Shown: positions 20,801-28,250, counted from the first letter of the stretch. The stretch is DNA of 64,000 nt from Afipia sp. P52-10 (GCF_000516555.1 NZ_AZSJ01000007.1:495376-559375), one strand, 5' to 3'. Notes: generated from the sequence alone by a model not told the origin. A program made the numbers and translations.

Positions 20801-21082
20801 GAAGGCGGCGTTCTCGCTGAGGAAGCCGTAGCCTGGATGCACACAGTCGCAGCCGCTATCCTTCGCGGCCTTTACCACAGCGGCGATATCGAGATAGGCC
20901 CGCGCGCCTGAACCCGGCAGCAACACGGCCTGATCGGCGCCACGCACATGCGCCGACTTGACGTCGTCCTGTGGGTAGACCGCCACGGTCGCGATGCCGA
21001 GATCGGCGGCGGTGCGGGCGATGCGGATCGCAATCTCGCCGCGGTTGGCGATCAGAACGCGTGCAAACATCTCGTTTCTCAT
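17819..21082 (-). CDS. Single-chain biotin-dependent acyl-CoA carboxylase (biotin carboxylase + carrier + carboxyltransferase)
   Basis: The 1087-residue polypeptide carries all activities of an acyl-CoA carboxylase. Biotin carboxylase spans about 1-455, with ATP-grasp glycine loop AIAGGGGRGM at 163-172 and IETNARLQVEHTITEEVTG at 291-309. The biotin carrier is at about 485-555 with the biotinylated K521 in EAMKMEH. The carboxyltransferase (N and C halves) spans about 590-1070. This order matches the long-chain acyl-CoA carboxylase (LCC) family known from mycobacteria and proteobacteria rather than two-subunit PCC, MCC or GCC enzymes. The acyl-CoA substrate cannot be told from sequence. The usual Pro of QVEHPVTE is Thr here. 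The start at 21082 sits right behind aagaaggg; M5 (21070) is an alternative. It converges with the ABC transporter gene only 6 bases away. Confidence 0.92.
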   Translation of the reverse strand: MRNEMFARVLIANRGEIAIRIARTAADLGIATVAVYPQDDVKSAHVRGADQAVLLPGSGARAYLDIAAVVKAAKDSGCDCVHPGYGFLSENAAFARACVDAGLVFIGPSPEVLETFGDKGKARTLAEAVGIPIVTGTGGVADLDHIKAFFGGLPKGAAMMIKAIAGGGGRGMRIVRDAGEIEAAFAACQREAQAAFGNNAVYAERLIEKARHIEVQVAGDGSHVVAVGERDCSLQRRNQKIVEIAPAPNLDEAVRKQLHAASVKLCEAVAYRSVGTVEFLLDAASGDFAFIETNARLQVEHTITEEVTGVDLVRTQFELAAGKTLSAFGLTQTPPARGFAVQARVCLEKLSADGKVLPSGGVIVTYEPPTGPGLRVDGYGYSGYTTSPNYDSLLAKVIARGATFPEACARTNRALAEFRIVGVDTNAGLLRAILVNPAVIDGTATTRFIESNTAELLDVAKTLPSRAVDGDAAAAVSQPVETVEGAVAVVAPLQSTVGPVDVKVGDLVRAGQQLLILEAMKMEHVVTATESGRVVKISATTGDVVLTDQPLVFIAPEDVSGADTTAGEDVDLDYIRPDLAEVLERWRITRDEARPQAVAIRRKTNQRTARENIDDLVDPGSFIEYGAFALANQRHRRTLDELKAMSPADGMICGVGSVNGALFAPEKAACVAVSYDYTVFAGTQGNVNHLKTDRILNIAYEQKLPIVWFCEGGGGRPGEQPGRFGGTHSFSAYARLSGEVPKIAVVSRYCFAGNASIAGMSEILIATKDSNIGMAGPAMIEGGGMGVFKPTEIGPLRVQKANGVVDIVAEDEADATRIAKQALGYFQGRLTEWTCADQRLLRRCVPENRLRVYDVRPVIETLADTGTFLELRKDFAVGLITGFIRIEGRPVGVMANDNRFLGGAIDCDGSDKAARFLQLCDGFNIPVLSLVDNPGFMVGLESEAQAAVRKTSRLFIAARKLGVPLFSVVLRKCYGLGGIAMTAGSMEDPMFTVSWPTGEFGGMGLEGAVNLAYRNEMNAEPDPVKRRAIYDTQLARLYADGKAVEHATYLRVDAVIDPADTRRWLVQGLNACPTRRDSGPRRYVDAW

Positions 21083-21247
21083 CCCTTCTTTCGCGCCGGT
21101 CCGCGATGACCGAACGTGCTGCCGGCACAGCTTGCCGGTTCTTCCGATCAGGGAAGATGCCGCAAGATGCTGCTGCGGGAGAAGGGGGCCAGACGAATAC
21201 GGCCGCGCGCGGCGCGCAAGGCGAATGCGCTTGCCTTGACCGCGCGC

Positions 21248-22285
21248 TTACGTGTTGCTGTCGCTGCTGCGCGTCAAGTCTTTGACCAAATCGGACAGGG
21301 CTGGACGCGGCAGTGTCGAGAACGGAAGCGGGCGGATCACGTCCACGGCGGCAAGGCCGAGCCGCGCCGTCAGGAAGCCGTTCAGAATGCCTTCGCCGAG
21401 CTTGGACGATAGCCGCGCGGCGAGGCCATGCCCTAGCACCTGCGATATCAGGCTGTCACCGATGGCGACGCTGCCGGTAACGGCGAGATGGGTGATGGCC
21501 TGACGGAACAGCCGGACCAGACCGAGCCAGCCGGGGCGACCGCCATAGAGCCTGGCGATCTGCCTGATCAGGCGCAAAGTGGACACGAGTACGAACAGCA
21601 TGTCGACGGCCGCGCGCGGGCTGACGGCCGTGACGACCGAGACCCGCTGCGCCGCCTGCGAGATCAGGCGCCGCGCTTCGTCGTCGAGCGGCGCCATCAA
21701 CTCACGTTCGGCAAGACGGATCAGATCGGCGCCGTCGATGATATCGCCGACATGGCTGGTGAGGGCGGTCCGGCCGCGGGCGAGCTTCGGATTCTCCTGT
21801 GCGAGCTTCAAGAGGTCCGCGACTACGGCACGCGCCTCGTCACGATCATCGTTGGCAAGCACGGCCGCTGCGCGGGTGTGCAGTTTCTCGATCGCCGCAA
21901 GCCGGAATAGTGCGAACAGTTCCCGTCCGACGATGATCAGTAGGGCGAATGCCGCGAGACCCGCAAGCACGGCGCCGATGATGCCGAGCGCCTGCGAGCG
22001 CGCGAACAGGTCCTCGATCATGCGCGTAACGGCAAGGCCCGCCGCGAGCGAGACGAAACCGGTGAGCGCCGACCAGAACAGCGTGCCCCAGCGAAATCCC
22101 CTTCGCGCTGGCGGCAGTGCATCGACCGGGACCGGCGCTGCGAAGACATCAACCTCCGGCTGCACGCGCACGCTCTTCGGGGACGACAGCGGCGGCGCAT
22201 TGTCCGCAGGCGAAGCGGTCACGATCACGCCCGGATCGTCCAGCCGGAAGGCCGCTGGCTTGCGCCGCTCGTTGTCAGCACTCAT
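21248..22285 (-). CDS. ycjF: YcjF-family inner membrane protein (DUF697)
   Basis: This 345-residue protein of the YcjF/TIGR01620 type has a hydrophilic, Pro-rich N-terminus and two adjacent membrane helices (about 72-98, WGTLFWSALTGFVSLAAGLA, and 104-125, LGIIGAVLAGLAAFALLIIV). A conserved C-terminal DUF697 region follows (VSPRAAVDMLFVLVSTLRLI). In enterobacteria ycjX and ycjF follow the psp operon and are linked to envelope stress; no psp genes are present here. Its start overlaps the stop of ycjX by 4 bases, so the two are co-translated. The molecular function of the family is not established. Confidence 0.88.
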   Translation of the reverse strand: MSADNERRKPAAFRLDDPGVIVTASPADNAPPLSSPKSVRVQPEVDVFAAPVPVDALPPARRGFRWGTLFWSALTGFVSLAAGLAVTRMIEDLFARSQALGIIGAVLAGLAAFALLIIVGRELFALFRLAAIEKLHTRAAAVLANDDRDEARAVVADLLKLAQENPKLARGRTALTSHVGDIIDGADLIRLAERELMAPLDDEARRLISQAAQRVSVVTAVSPRAAVDMLFVLVSTLRLIRQIARLYGGRPGWLGLVRLFRQAITHLAVTGSVAIGDSLISQVLGHGLAARLSSKLGEGILNGFLTARLGLAAVDVIRPLPFSTLPRPALSDLVKDLTRSSDSNT

Positions 22286-23754
22286 TCGAGCTTGTCTCCG
22301 ATCAGGAATTGCAACGCGCGATCCATCCGGATGTGCGGGAAGGCAGGCTCGCCGTCAGGCCCGCGTTCGAGCGGCGGCGGCCGGAAGCGCAGGAAGCGAT
22401 AGTCTGCGTCGTCATGCCCAGTGTGCGACAGTCCCTTGAAGGCGCTGCCTGGCGCGAACAGGGCGGCCGGATCGTCGGGAAGATCGCCGGGGAATGTGGC
22501 CACCTCGGTCTTGCCGTCGAACACCGTGCCGTTCGAGGTCTCGCCAGCGGCGGGCGTGCCGATGATCGAGGGCAGGTCCTCACGGCCGCGCTGCACCCGC
22601 GCCTCGCGCGTGGCGCGGATCGCCGCCAGCGCCACCACGTCGATGGCCGCACCGGCGGATTGCGAGCGCTCGGTCGCCTGCCTCACCATATGCGCGACGA
22701 TCGCCTCCATCCGGTCGTGATTGAGGTGATGCAGATGATCCGCCTTGGTGGCCGCAAACAGGATCCGGTCGATGCGCGGCCGGAACAGCGCGCTCAGAAA
22801 CGAACGTTGGCCGACGCGAAAGCAGTCGTGGATCGCATTCAGCGCCGCCTGCAGATCATGCAGCGCGTCGGGACCAGCATTGAGCGCTCCCAGCGCATCC
22901 ACCAGCACGATCTGCCGGTCGAGCCTTGCAAAGTGATCGCGGAAAAACGGTCGGACGAGGGCGGAGACATACGCGTCGTAGCGCCGTTGCATCATCGCCC
23001 AGAGTGAGCCCGATGGCGCGGAGCCGTCCACCGGGACATCGAGCGGGGCAAACGTCAGCGCAGGCGAGCCGGCAACGCTGCCGGGCAGGAGAAAGCGGCC
23101 CGGCGGCAAGAGGCTCATTGCATACTGTTCGTCGCGGCAGGCCTTGAGATAGGCGGTGAACAGCTTTGCCGCCGTGAGTGTGGCTTGCTCGTCGGCGGGG
23201 CCGGTCGGCGTCAGCGTTGCCAGATGCGCGTGCCAGTCGGCGGCGATCCGCTTGCGCGGGCCTTCGCGCGACAGCGCCAGGCTTTCCGCCGACCATTGCT
23301 CGTAGTTCTTGTCGAGCAGCGGCAGGTCGAGCAGCCACTCGCCGGGATAGTCAGAGATATCCAGTGTCAGCGTTCGCATCGCGCCGCTCCGCCGCTGATA
23401 GTCGATCACGAGCCGCAACTCGCTGATATCGACGGTGGAGGCGGGCCAGCGGCGCTCCTCGATCAGGGCCGCGAGATGGTTCTCGTAGTCGAAGCGGGGG
23501 ATGGTGTCGTCCGGCTGCGGCTCTAGCCGTGTGCTGCCGATCCGGCCGCTCGACAGCGCCTCGAACACGGGAAAGCGGCCGCCGCGCAGCAGGCCATGCA
23601 CCAGCGCGGTGATGAACACGGTCTTACCGGCGCGCGACAGGCCGGTGACGCCAAGGCGGACGGTCGGATTGATCAGGCTGCCGCTGTAGTCGAGCAGCGC
23701 GCTGGCGGCGAGTTTGGTTTCCTCGATCAGGTCGGACAGGCCTGGCGGCATCAA
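22282..23754 (-). CDS. ycjX: YcjX-family P-loop GTPase-like protein (DUF463)
   Basis: This 490-residue cytoplasmic protein has a P-loop GLSRAGKT at residues 38-45 in the usual YcjX N-terminal context. A conserved DISDYPGEWLLDLPLL segment resembles a GTPase switch region, and FAATKADHLHHLNHDR resembles the NKxD base-recognition motif (TKAD). The length is typical of the family. It is the first gene of the ycjX-ycjF pair and overlaps it by 4 bases (ATGA). The family is described as a stress-associated GTPase partner of YcjF. I infer an envelope-related role from the membrane partner only. Confidence 0.9.
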   Translation of the reverse strand: MMPPGLSDLIEETKLAASALLDYSGSLINPTVRLGVTGLSRAGKTVFITALVHGLLRGGRFPVFEALSSGRIGSTRLEPQPDDTIPRFDYENHLAALIEERRWPASTVDISELRLVIDYQRRSGAMRTLTLDISDYPGEWLLDLPLLDKNYEQWSAESLALSREGPRKRIAADWHAHLATLTPTGPADEQATLTAAKLFTAYLKACRDEQYAMSLLPPGRFLLPGSVAGSPALTFAPLDVPVDGSAPSGSLWAMMQRRYDAYVSALVRPFFRDHFARLDRQIVLVDALGALNAGPDALHDLQAALNAIHDCFRVGQRSFLSALFRPRIDRILFAATKADHLHHLNHDRMEAIVAHMVRQATERSQSAGAAIDVVALAAIRATREARVQRGREDLPSIIGTPAAGETSNGTVFDGKTEVATFPGDLPDDPAALFAPGSAFKGLSHTGHDDADYRFLRFRPPPLERGPDGEPAFPHIRMDRALQFLIGDKLE

Positions 23755-23848
23755 AATCTCAGTTCCACGGGCGCGACAGAGTCGCAGGATTCGGAGAACA
23801 TAGGCGCTCCCGGGTTCCGGCGCTAACGGCGCTGCCGCTCACAGGACC

Positions 23849-24193
23849 CTACCGGCGGATACAATCTGCGGAGCCGTGGGTCTGCCGCAACAGCTGGACG
23901 CCACCGGCACTCTTGGTACACATCTCGACGTCATTGGCACGGGCCGGCACCGTGTGGGCGCAAATGATCTGCGCCTCGCCGCCCCAGAGCGGGGTTGCGA
24001 ACTGGCAGGCGACCAGGCACGACCGCGCGACCCGTGCCGGATTGCTGACGGTGATCCGCACCGAGCCGCCGTCTTCCTGGATCGTGCATGTGAATGGGAC
24101 CGACTCGGCTTCGGCGGTCGCGGGCAGGAAGCCCGAGGCCGGAATCGCGCCCAGCATGGCCATCGCCAGCACGAAGCATCGGAAGCGGAACAT
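23849..24193 (-). CDS. Small secreted hypothetical protein with six cysteines
   Basis: The 114-residue product begins with a clear signal peptide (MFRFRCFVLAMAMLGAIPAS, cleavage probably after the ATAEA region near residue 29). The mature part has six cysteines, in FTC, SCLVAC, IIC, EMC and ADC contexts, consistent with up to three disulfides in the periplasm. I do not recognise a named domain. It lies between ycjX and tRNA-Cys on the minus strand with no obvious operon partner. Small Cys-rich periplasmic proteins like this are common and uncharacterised in this bacterial group. Confidence 0.7.
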   Translation of the reverse strand: MFRFRCFVLAMAMLGAIPASGFLPATAEAESVPFTCTIQEDGGSVRITVSNPARVARSCLVACQFATPLWGGEAQIICAHTVPARANDVEMCTKSAGGVQLLRQTHGSADCIRR

Positions 24194-24379
24194 GGGCGAA
24201 CTCCATGCAGGATTCGCAGTGACCGGCTGACACCGGCCAGCGGGCTCACATCGAACCGGGCAAGTATAGGCGCTTGCCTTTGGAATTGCAGCCGAATCGC
24301 GTTTCAGAATTTTTCAGGATGCCGGCTGAGGGTTGTTGCGTAAGTCTCTGACACCTTGTAACAACTCTGCTTCCGTGGG

Positions 24380-24453
24380 GCCACGTGGCGGAGTGGTTAC
24401 GCAGCGGTCTGCAAAACCGTTTACACCAGTTCAATTCTGGTCGTGGCCTCCAT
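24380..24453 (+). tRNA. tRNA-Cys (GCA)
   Basis: This 74-base tRNA has its CCA encoded. The acceptor stem ggccacg (24380-24386) pairs with cgtggcc (24443-24449). The anticodon loop ctgcaaa gives GCA for cysteine, with stem gcggt/accgt. The T-arm ccag-ttcaatt-ctgg is intact. A T-rich run follows immediately, suitable for termination. Confidence 0.96.
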
Positions 24454-24561
24454 TTTTCCTTCCTCTTTGTTGTTTGCATAGGCTTTTTTGGACATTTCGT
24501 CCTTTGCAATCCTCGGGCGCTTTGTTATACGCGGCGCATTGCTGAGGCTGCTTCGCACCGT

Positions 24562-24636
24562 TCCCCGGTAGCTCAGTGGTAGAGCAACCGGCTGTTAACC
24601 GGTTGGTCGCTGGTTCGAATCCGGCCCGGGGAGCCA
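24562..24636 (+). tRNA. tRNA-Asn (GTT)
   Basis: This 75-base tRNA has its CCA encoded. The acceptor tccccgg (24562-24568) pairs with ccgggga (24626-24632), the discriminator is G, then CCA. The anticodon loop ctgttaa gives GTT for asparagine with stem ccggc/accgg-type pairing, and the T-arm ctgg-ttcgaat-ccgg is intact. It lies about 110 bases after tRNA-Cys. Confidence 0.97.
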
Positions 24637-24681
24637 CTCAAGCGCGATTATTCGTGCGCAGCCATTCGAGCTCCACCCTCC

Positions 24682-24709
24682 AAATGCAATTGTCGAAATG
24701 CAATTGTCG
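24682..24709. repeat. 14-bp perfect tandem duplication
   Basis: The 14-base unit aaatgcaattgtcg occurs twice head to tail (24682-24695 and 24696-24709). The length is not a multiple of three. It lies between tRNA-Asn and the stop codon of a small minus-strand gene. Confidence 0.85.
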
Positions 24710-24720
24710 GGTCCGCATCT

Positions 24721-24906
24721 TCAAGCGTGATCACTCGCGCGATCCGCATCGTTGAAGCTGAAGTTGTAGCGACTGTCCGACAGGACGTAGGTAGGCTTTC
24801 CCGTCGTCCACAATCGGCTTTCAATGCGGCCGCTCTGTCCGGGAATCTGTCCCTCGCAACTGGCGATATGTCGGAAGTGATCGAACGGCGCAGCGCTTCG
24901 CAGCAT
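24721..24906 (-). CDS. Small hypothetical protein (61 aa) with a strong ribosome-binding site
   Basis: This short reading frame begins MLRSAAPFDHFRHIASCEGQ and ends SFNDADRASDHA. The start at 24906 is chosen because aggag lies 7 bases upstream on the minus strand (aggagtattttcATG), a good Shine-Dalgarno. The frame stays open further upstream, but those residues are Arg/Cys-rich noise. Composition is protein-like (balanced acidic and aromatic residues, RLWTTGKPTYVLSDSRYNFS). I recognise no domain. It may be a genuine lineage-specific gene or the end of a decayed one; the downstream 14-bp duplication could have altered its 3' end. Confidence 0.5.
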   Translation of the reverse strand: MLRSAAPFDHFRHIASCEGQIPGQSGRIESRLWTTGKPTYVLSDSRYNFSFNDADRASDHA

Positions 24907-25017
24907 GAAAATACTCCTAGTCGATCGAATTCGTTTGCGAAGGCCACACAGAGTGCACCTGTGCGTGATCAGCATGACTGACGGTCGGCAAGGCTGTCGC
25001 AAACATCATGTCGAGCA

Positions 25018-25158
25018 ATGAAGTTCCATGTTCAATTGCGTATCTGGTCTGACGACGCTGATCATCGCGAGGTGCTACTCGCACCTGCGCAAGCTACGGC
25101 TGCAATTATCGGCGAAGTGGAATGGTCTGATATCGAACAATCGATCACAAGACGATGA
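25018..25158 (+). CDS. Candidate 46-residue small protein
   Basis: This short frame reads MKFHVQLRIWSDDADHREVL, continues through LAPAQATAAIIGEVEWSDIE and ends QSITRR-stop. The composition is that of a small folded protein (beta-like HVQLRIW, then an amphipathic LAPAQATAAII and an acidic end). This differs from the Arg/Ser/Ala-rich products usual for chance frames in this genome. There is no strong Shine-Dalgarno before the ATG (gtcgagca). It lies 137 bases upstream of the Crp/Fnr gene in the same direction and could be a leader or remnant. The function is unknown. Confidence 0.4.
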   Translation: MKFHVQLRIWSDDADHREVLLAPAQATAAIIGEVEWSDIEQSITRR

Positions 25159-25294
25159 GTGCGCCACTTCGCCACAACTTCAATGCGGGAAGGCGACTCT
25201 AAAACACCCGCGCGAAACGGAATCGCTCGCACTCTTCCACACATTGATCGAGTGCATCGGCGAAACAAAACGGTGAAACCGTGGAGACAAGTGA
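25159..25294 (+). other. Upstream region of the Crp/Fnr regulator
   Basis: No gene is seen here. The segment holds the ribosome-binding site ggag (8 bases before the ATG at 25295). A ttgat at 25244-25248 resembles half an FNR/CRP-type box, but the other half is missing. Confidence 0.5.
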
Positions 25295-26059
25295 ATGCTC
25301 AAGGTGAACAACGCAGCGACAGATTTCCAAACCTCGAGCATTGTTCGGAATATGATTTTGGCGACACTGCCGGAAGTCGAGTTCGAACAGCTTCGGCCGT
25401 TTCTGACGCCGGTGGAGTTGAAGCGGAATTCGGTGATCTATGACGCCAACAAGCCGGTCGATGCGGTCTACTTCGTTGAGAGCGGCGTGATCTCGCGCGT
25501 GGCCCGCACGCAGCAGGACGGGCCGGTGGAAGTCGCGATGGTCGGCCACTTCGGCTTTGTCGGTGTGTCGGTCGTGCTCGGCACCAACTGCGCGCTTCAG
25601 CGCACGATCGTGCAGATTCCGGGCACAGCGCTACGCATCGAGGCGAGCGATCTGCAGCGGATCATGCAGGAGACGCCGTCGATCAAGGATCATCTGCTGC
25701 GCTATGTGCAGCTCCTGATGACGCTGAAGGCGCAGGTCTCGTTCTGCAATGCCAAGCACGAGATCGACAAGCGCGTCGCGCGCTGGTTGCTCGCGGCGCA
25801 GGATCGAATCGGCGAAGATGAGCTGCCGGTCACGCACAGCCTTGTCGCATCGATGCTCGGCGTGCGCCGTCCCGGCGTCTCCGAGGCGCTGGCTCAACTG
25901 GAGGGCCGTGGCGTTCTGGAGCGGCAGCGCGGCTCACTGCGGATCGTCAGCACCGCAGCGCTGCGCGAGCATGCCTGCGAGTGTCACAAGATCATCGACG
26001 ACAGATTTTCCATGCTGCGTGAGCTGCCGCGTTTCGAGCATCATCTGCAGCGTCGATAA
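25295..26059 (+). CDS. Crp/Fnr-family transcriptional regulator
   Basis: This 254-residue regulator has an N-terminal cyclic-nucleotide-binding-like beta barrel (about 25-140; PVDAVYFVESGVISRVARTQ), a dimerisation helix (about 145-175) and a C-terminal winged helix (about 180-235). The recognition element is in SLVASMLGVRRPGVSEALAQ. The N-terminal cysteine cluster of true FNR is absent, so an oxygen-labile Fe-S centre is unlikely. The phosphate-binding cassette of cAMP-dependent CRP is not evident. Such divergent members are numerous in rhizobia, and the effector is unknown. The start has ggag 8 bases upstream. No adjacent target operon is obvious. Confidence 0.9.
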   Translation: MLKVNNAATDFQTSSIVRNMILATLPEVEFEQLRPFLTPVELKRNSVIYDANKPVDAVYFVESGVISRVARTQQDGPVEVAMVGHFGFVGVSVVLGTNCALQRTIVQIPGTALRIEASDLQRIMQETPSIKDHLLRYVQLLMTLKAQVSFCNAKHEIDKRVARWLLAAQDRIGEDELPVTHSLVASMLGVRRPGVSEALAQLEGRGVLERQRGSLRIVSTAALREHACECHKIIDDRFSMLRELPRFEHHLQRR

Positions 26060-26119
26060 GCGCGCTGCGGCGGCGGGGTCTAACGCCAACCATTCTTCAC
26101 GCAACATATCTGGACGAAC

Positions 26120-26157
26120 GGGCCGGTGAGGGAGACCTCATCGGCCGTTTGCTTTCG
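26120..26157 (+). terminator. Likely terminator after the Crp/Fnr gene
   Basis: An imperfect hairpin (26120-26133 with 26138-26150, loop gaga, one bulged G and one G-T pair) is followed by ttgcttt. It starts 61 bases after the stop codon and reads in the right direction. Confidence 0.45.
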
Positions 26158-26203
26158 GCCGTCGTGCGAGGCTGGCGCTATCGACTGACGCTGAGGCCGC
26201 GCA

Positions 26204-26237
26204 TAAAAAAATCCCCGGCAGGTTGCCTGCCGGGGAT
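26204..26237 (-). terminator. Rho-independent terminator of the porin gene
   Basis: A perfect 12-bp stem (atccccggcagg, 26211-26222, with cctgccggggat, 26226-26237, loop ttg) is followed on the minus strand by seven T residues (26204-26210). It lies 24 bases downstream of the porin stop codon. Confidence 0.92.
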
Positions 26238-26260
26238 CGGAGCTCGTCAGATCGTATCGA

Positions 26261-27742
26261 TCAGAAGAAGCGGCGAACCGAGAACATGCCCGAGAACACG
26301 TCCTGATCCTTGACCTCGTAGACGCCCGCCGGCTTGTAGTTGGTGGCGGTCGGCAGGGTGTAGGTCGCGCCCTTGTTGCCGGAGTGGTGGTTGGTCCACA
26401 TCACTTCCAGGCCGATCGTCAGATCGCGGACCGGGGTCCAGTAGGTGCGGCTGCCGACACCGTAGATGCGGTAGTCCATGTTACAGGTCGTCGCTGCGTT
26501 CGACAGCGTGCCCACCGAACGCGAGCAGAGGATCGCATTGGCGGTCGCGTTGTAGTCGATGACCTCAGCGCCACCGAACACCGAGGTCCGCCACTGGGCG
26601 TTCCAGCCGTGCTCGAAGGCGATCGTGCCGCCATAGGTCGTGGTCAGCTGCTGACCGGTGCCGGTACGGGTGTCGTACACCGAGTCGAACACGTAACCGC
26701 CAACCATGCTGCCATAGGCAAGGTTGCTGTTGCCGAAGATGCCGAAGCCCGAGCCCTGGCCGATGTTGGCGAACGTGTTCGTCGTCGCACCAACGCCGTA
26801 GGTACCAGCGATGTACAGAGCGTCGTTGACGCCGGTCGGCAGGTTGAACTTGAACGCCGCGCTGACGCCGCCGCCGATCTTGTCGGACGGTGTCGTGCCG
26901 GAGATCTCGGTGCAGCCCGCGATGCCCGCGCAGCCATAGGCGACGTGGTTGTTCACGAGGTTACCGGCGAGGTGGAAGCCACCCCAGGCCTGGTCGATGC
27001 GGAGTTGACCGACGATCTCGGGCCAGGTGTTGCCGCCGCGCGAGTCGGTGCCCGGAGTACCGGAGCCCCATGCGGTGAGCGGAGCAGCGCCGTTGTAATT
27101 GCCGCGCTTACGCTCCTTGTTGTCTTCGAGCGACAGGGTCGCCGAGATGCCGTTGCCGAACTGATGGGTGTAAGCGGCAACGTAACGGCCACCGGCGGTG
27201 TCCGGATTGCCGAGCCAGCCGTTCTGGCCCCACTTGAATGCGTAGGTCCACGGGTTGTCGAAGTACGACGTGCCCGCGCGACCGATCGTGAAGCCACCCC
27301 ACTGGATGATGCCGGTGTCGATCGCGATCACGCCCGGGTTGCTGGTCGCAGCGCCAACCGGCGTGTTCACTTCAGCGCGAACCACCGAGAACGTGCGCAG
27401 CGTGCCGAACGCGGTCTGCGTGCGGGTATCCATGTTCAGGAACACGCGCGAGCGGGTGAAGAACACGTCGCGATCGCGGGTGTTGGTGGAGTTGCCGTTG
27501 CCGGTATTCCACGACTGCAGACCCGTGGCACGTGCATTGAAGTTCACTTCGGCGCGGATGTGACCGCCGATGCGAATGCAGGTGTCGGTGCCAGGAATGT
27601 AATAAAAGCCCGCGCCATAGAGCGAGCAGATCTTCACGTATTCGACCGGCTTCGCCTTCAAGGGCAGGTCAGCTGCCTGAGCGCCCGTCAGTGCAGCGAG
27701 ACCCGCCGCAGAGCCGAGCAGCAGGCTCTTAACCATCTTCAT
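26261..27742 (-). CDS. Major outer membrane porin (alphaproteobacterial Porin_2 family)
   Basis: This 493-residue porin has a signal peptide (MKMVKSLLLGSAAGLAALTG, cleaved after AQA) and the typical mature start ADLPLKAKPVEYVKIC. A Gly/Asn/Thr-rich beta-barrel sequence follows, with YGAGFYYIPGTDTCIRIGGH near the N-terminus and the C-terminal aromatic signature ending in Phe (FSVRRFF) needed for outer-membrane insertion. The length fits Bradyrhizobium and Rhodopseudomonas porins. A strong ggagg stands 6 bases before the ATG at 27742. It is monocistronic: it has its own terminator and a long upstream region containing a palindrome at 27906-27921. Confidence 0.95.
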   Translation of the reverse strand: MKMVKSLLLGSAAGLAALTGAQAADLPLKAKPVEYVKICSLYGAGFYYIPGTDTCIRIGGHIRAEVNFNARATGLQSWNTGNGNSTNTRDRDVFFTRSRVFLNMDTRTQTAFGTLRTFSVVRAEVNTPVGAATSNPGVIAIDTGIIQWGGFTIGRAGTSYFDNPWTYAFKWGQNGWLGNPDTAGGRYVAAYTHQFGNGISATLSLEDNKERKRGNYNGAAPLTAWGSGTPGTDSRGGNTWPEIVGQLRIDQAWGGFHLAGNLVNNHVAYGCAGIAGCTEISGTTPSDKIGGGVSAAFKFNLPTGVNDALYIAGTYGVGATTNTFANIGQGSGFGIFGNSNLAYGSMVGGYVFDSVYDTRTGTGQQLTTTYGGTIAFEHGWNAQWRTSVFGGAEVIDYNATANAILCSRSVGTLSNAATTCNMDYRIYGVGSRTYWTPVRDLTIGLEVMWTNHHSGNKGATYTLPTATNYKPAGVYEVKDQDVFSGMFSVRRFF

Positions 27743-28250
27743 ATCAAACCTCCAGTTTGTTCGTTCCCGTCGCTTCGCGCTTCTTGGACACCCCCGCGAC
27801 CTGCGAAAGCGGCTTCAGCGATCCCCCAGACGGGGCGGCTTGGGATGCCCCCCGAGCCGCAGGAACACCATTAAGTCGCCATGGAGAAAGCGCACTCGGC
27901 ATCACGGTCTGACATCAGACCGATCCCGGTGTTTGGCCTGGAGTGAGGCATGGAAAGCGCATGCTATCGGACCAAAGCCGCGACAGCCTGCGACATCCTG
28001 TCAACATTTCGCACACTGATATGCGATCAACGATGCGGTTGCGGCTGCGAGGGCAAGGCCTGCGAATCAGAGCGCGTGAAGGGGCCTTCCATCGCTTGCG
28101 GATCGTCTAACGACCCGCGCGGCGCAGTGCCCGGCAGGCCGAGGCGCGCTTCTGCTTCCGGCGGCAAGGTCGATCATGGGGCTAAGACGTCTGGGGATTT
28201 GATCTTAGGATCTAAATCCGAGCAGGCGAACTCAAAAAGCAAAAGGCGCT
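27743..28250. other. Gene-free region upstream of the porin gene
   Basis: I see no convincing gene on either strand. The part next to 27742 carries the porin ribosome-binding site and leader. A palindrome lies at 27906-27921 about 165 bases from the start codon. An AT-rich patch at about 28190-28245 (atttgatcttaggatctaaat, imperfect dyad; caaaaagcaaaag) precedes the PAS gene terminator. Long leaders are common for abundantly expressed porins. Confidence 0.55.
27906..27921. promoter_or_regulatory. Palindrome, candidate operator upstream of the porin
   Basis: The arms ggtctg (27906-27911) and cagacc (27916-27921) are exact reverse complements around acat. It lies 164 bases upstream of the porin start codon. 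A regulator-binding site is plausible but not shown. Confidence 0.45.

Noticed and set aside
24380-24636. Genomic island integrated at the tRNA genes
   Set aside because: No integrase, no direct repeat of a tRNA 3' end and no mobility genes were seen nearby, so integration at these tRNAs is not supported.
25244-25257. FNR/CRP-type box upstream of the Crp/Fnr gene
   Set aside because: Only one half (ttgat) is present; the expected atcaa half four bases later is missing, so autoregulation cannot be argued from this.
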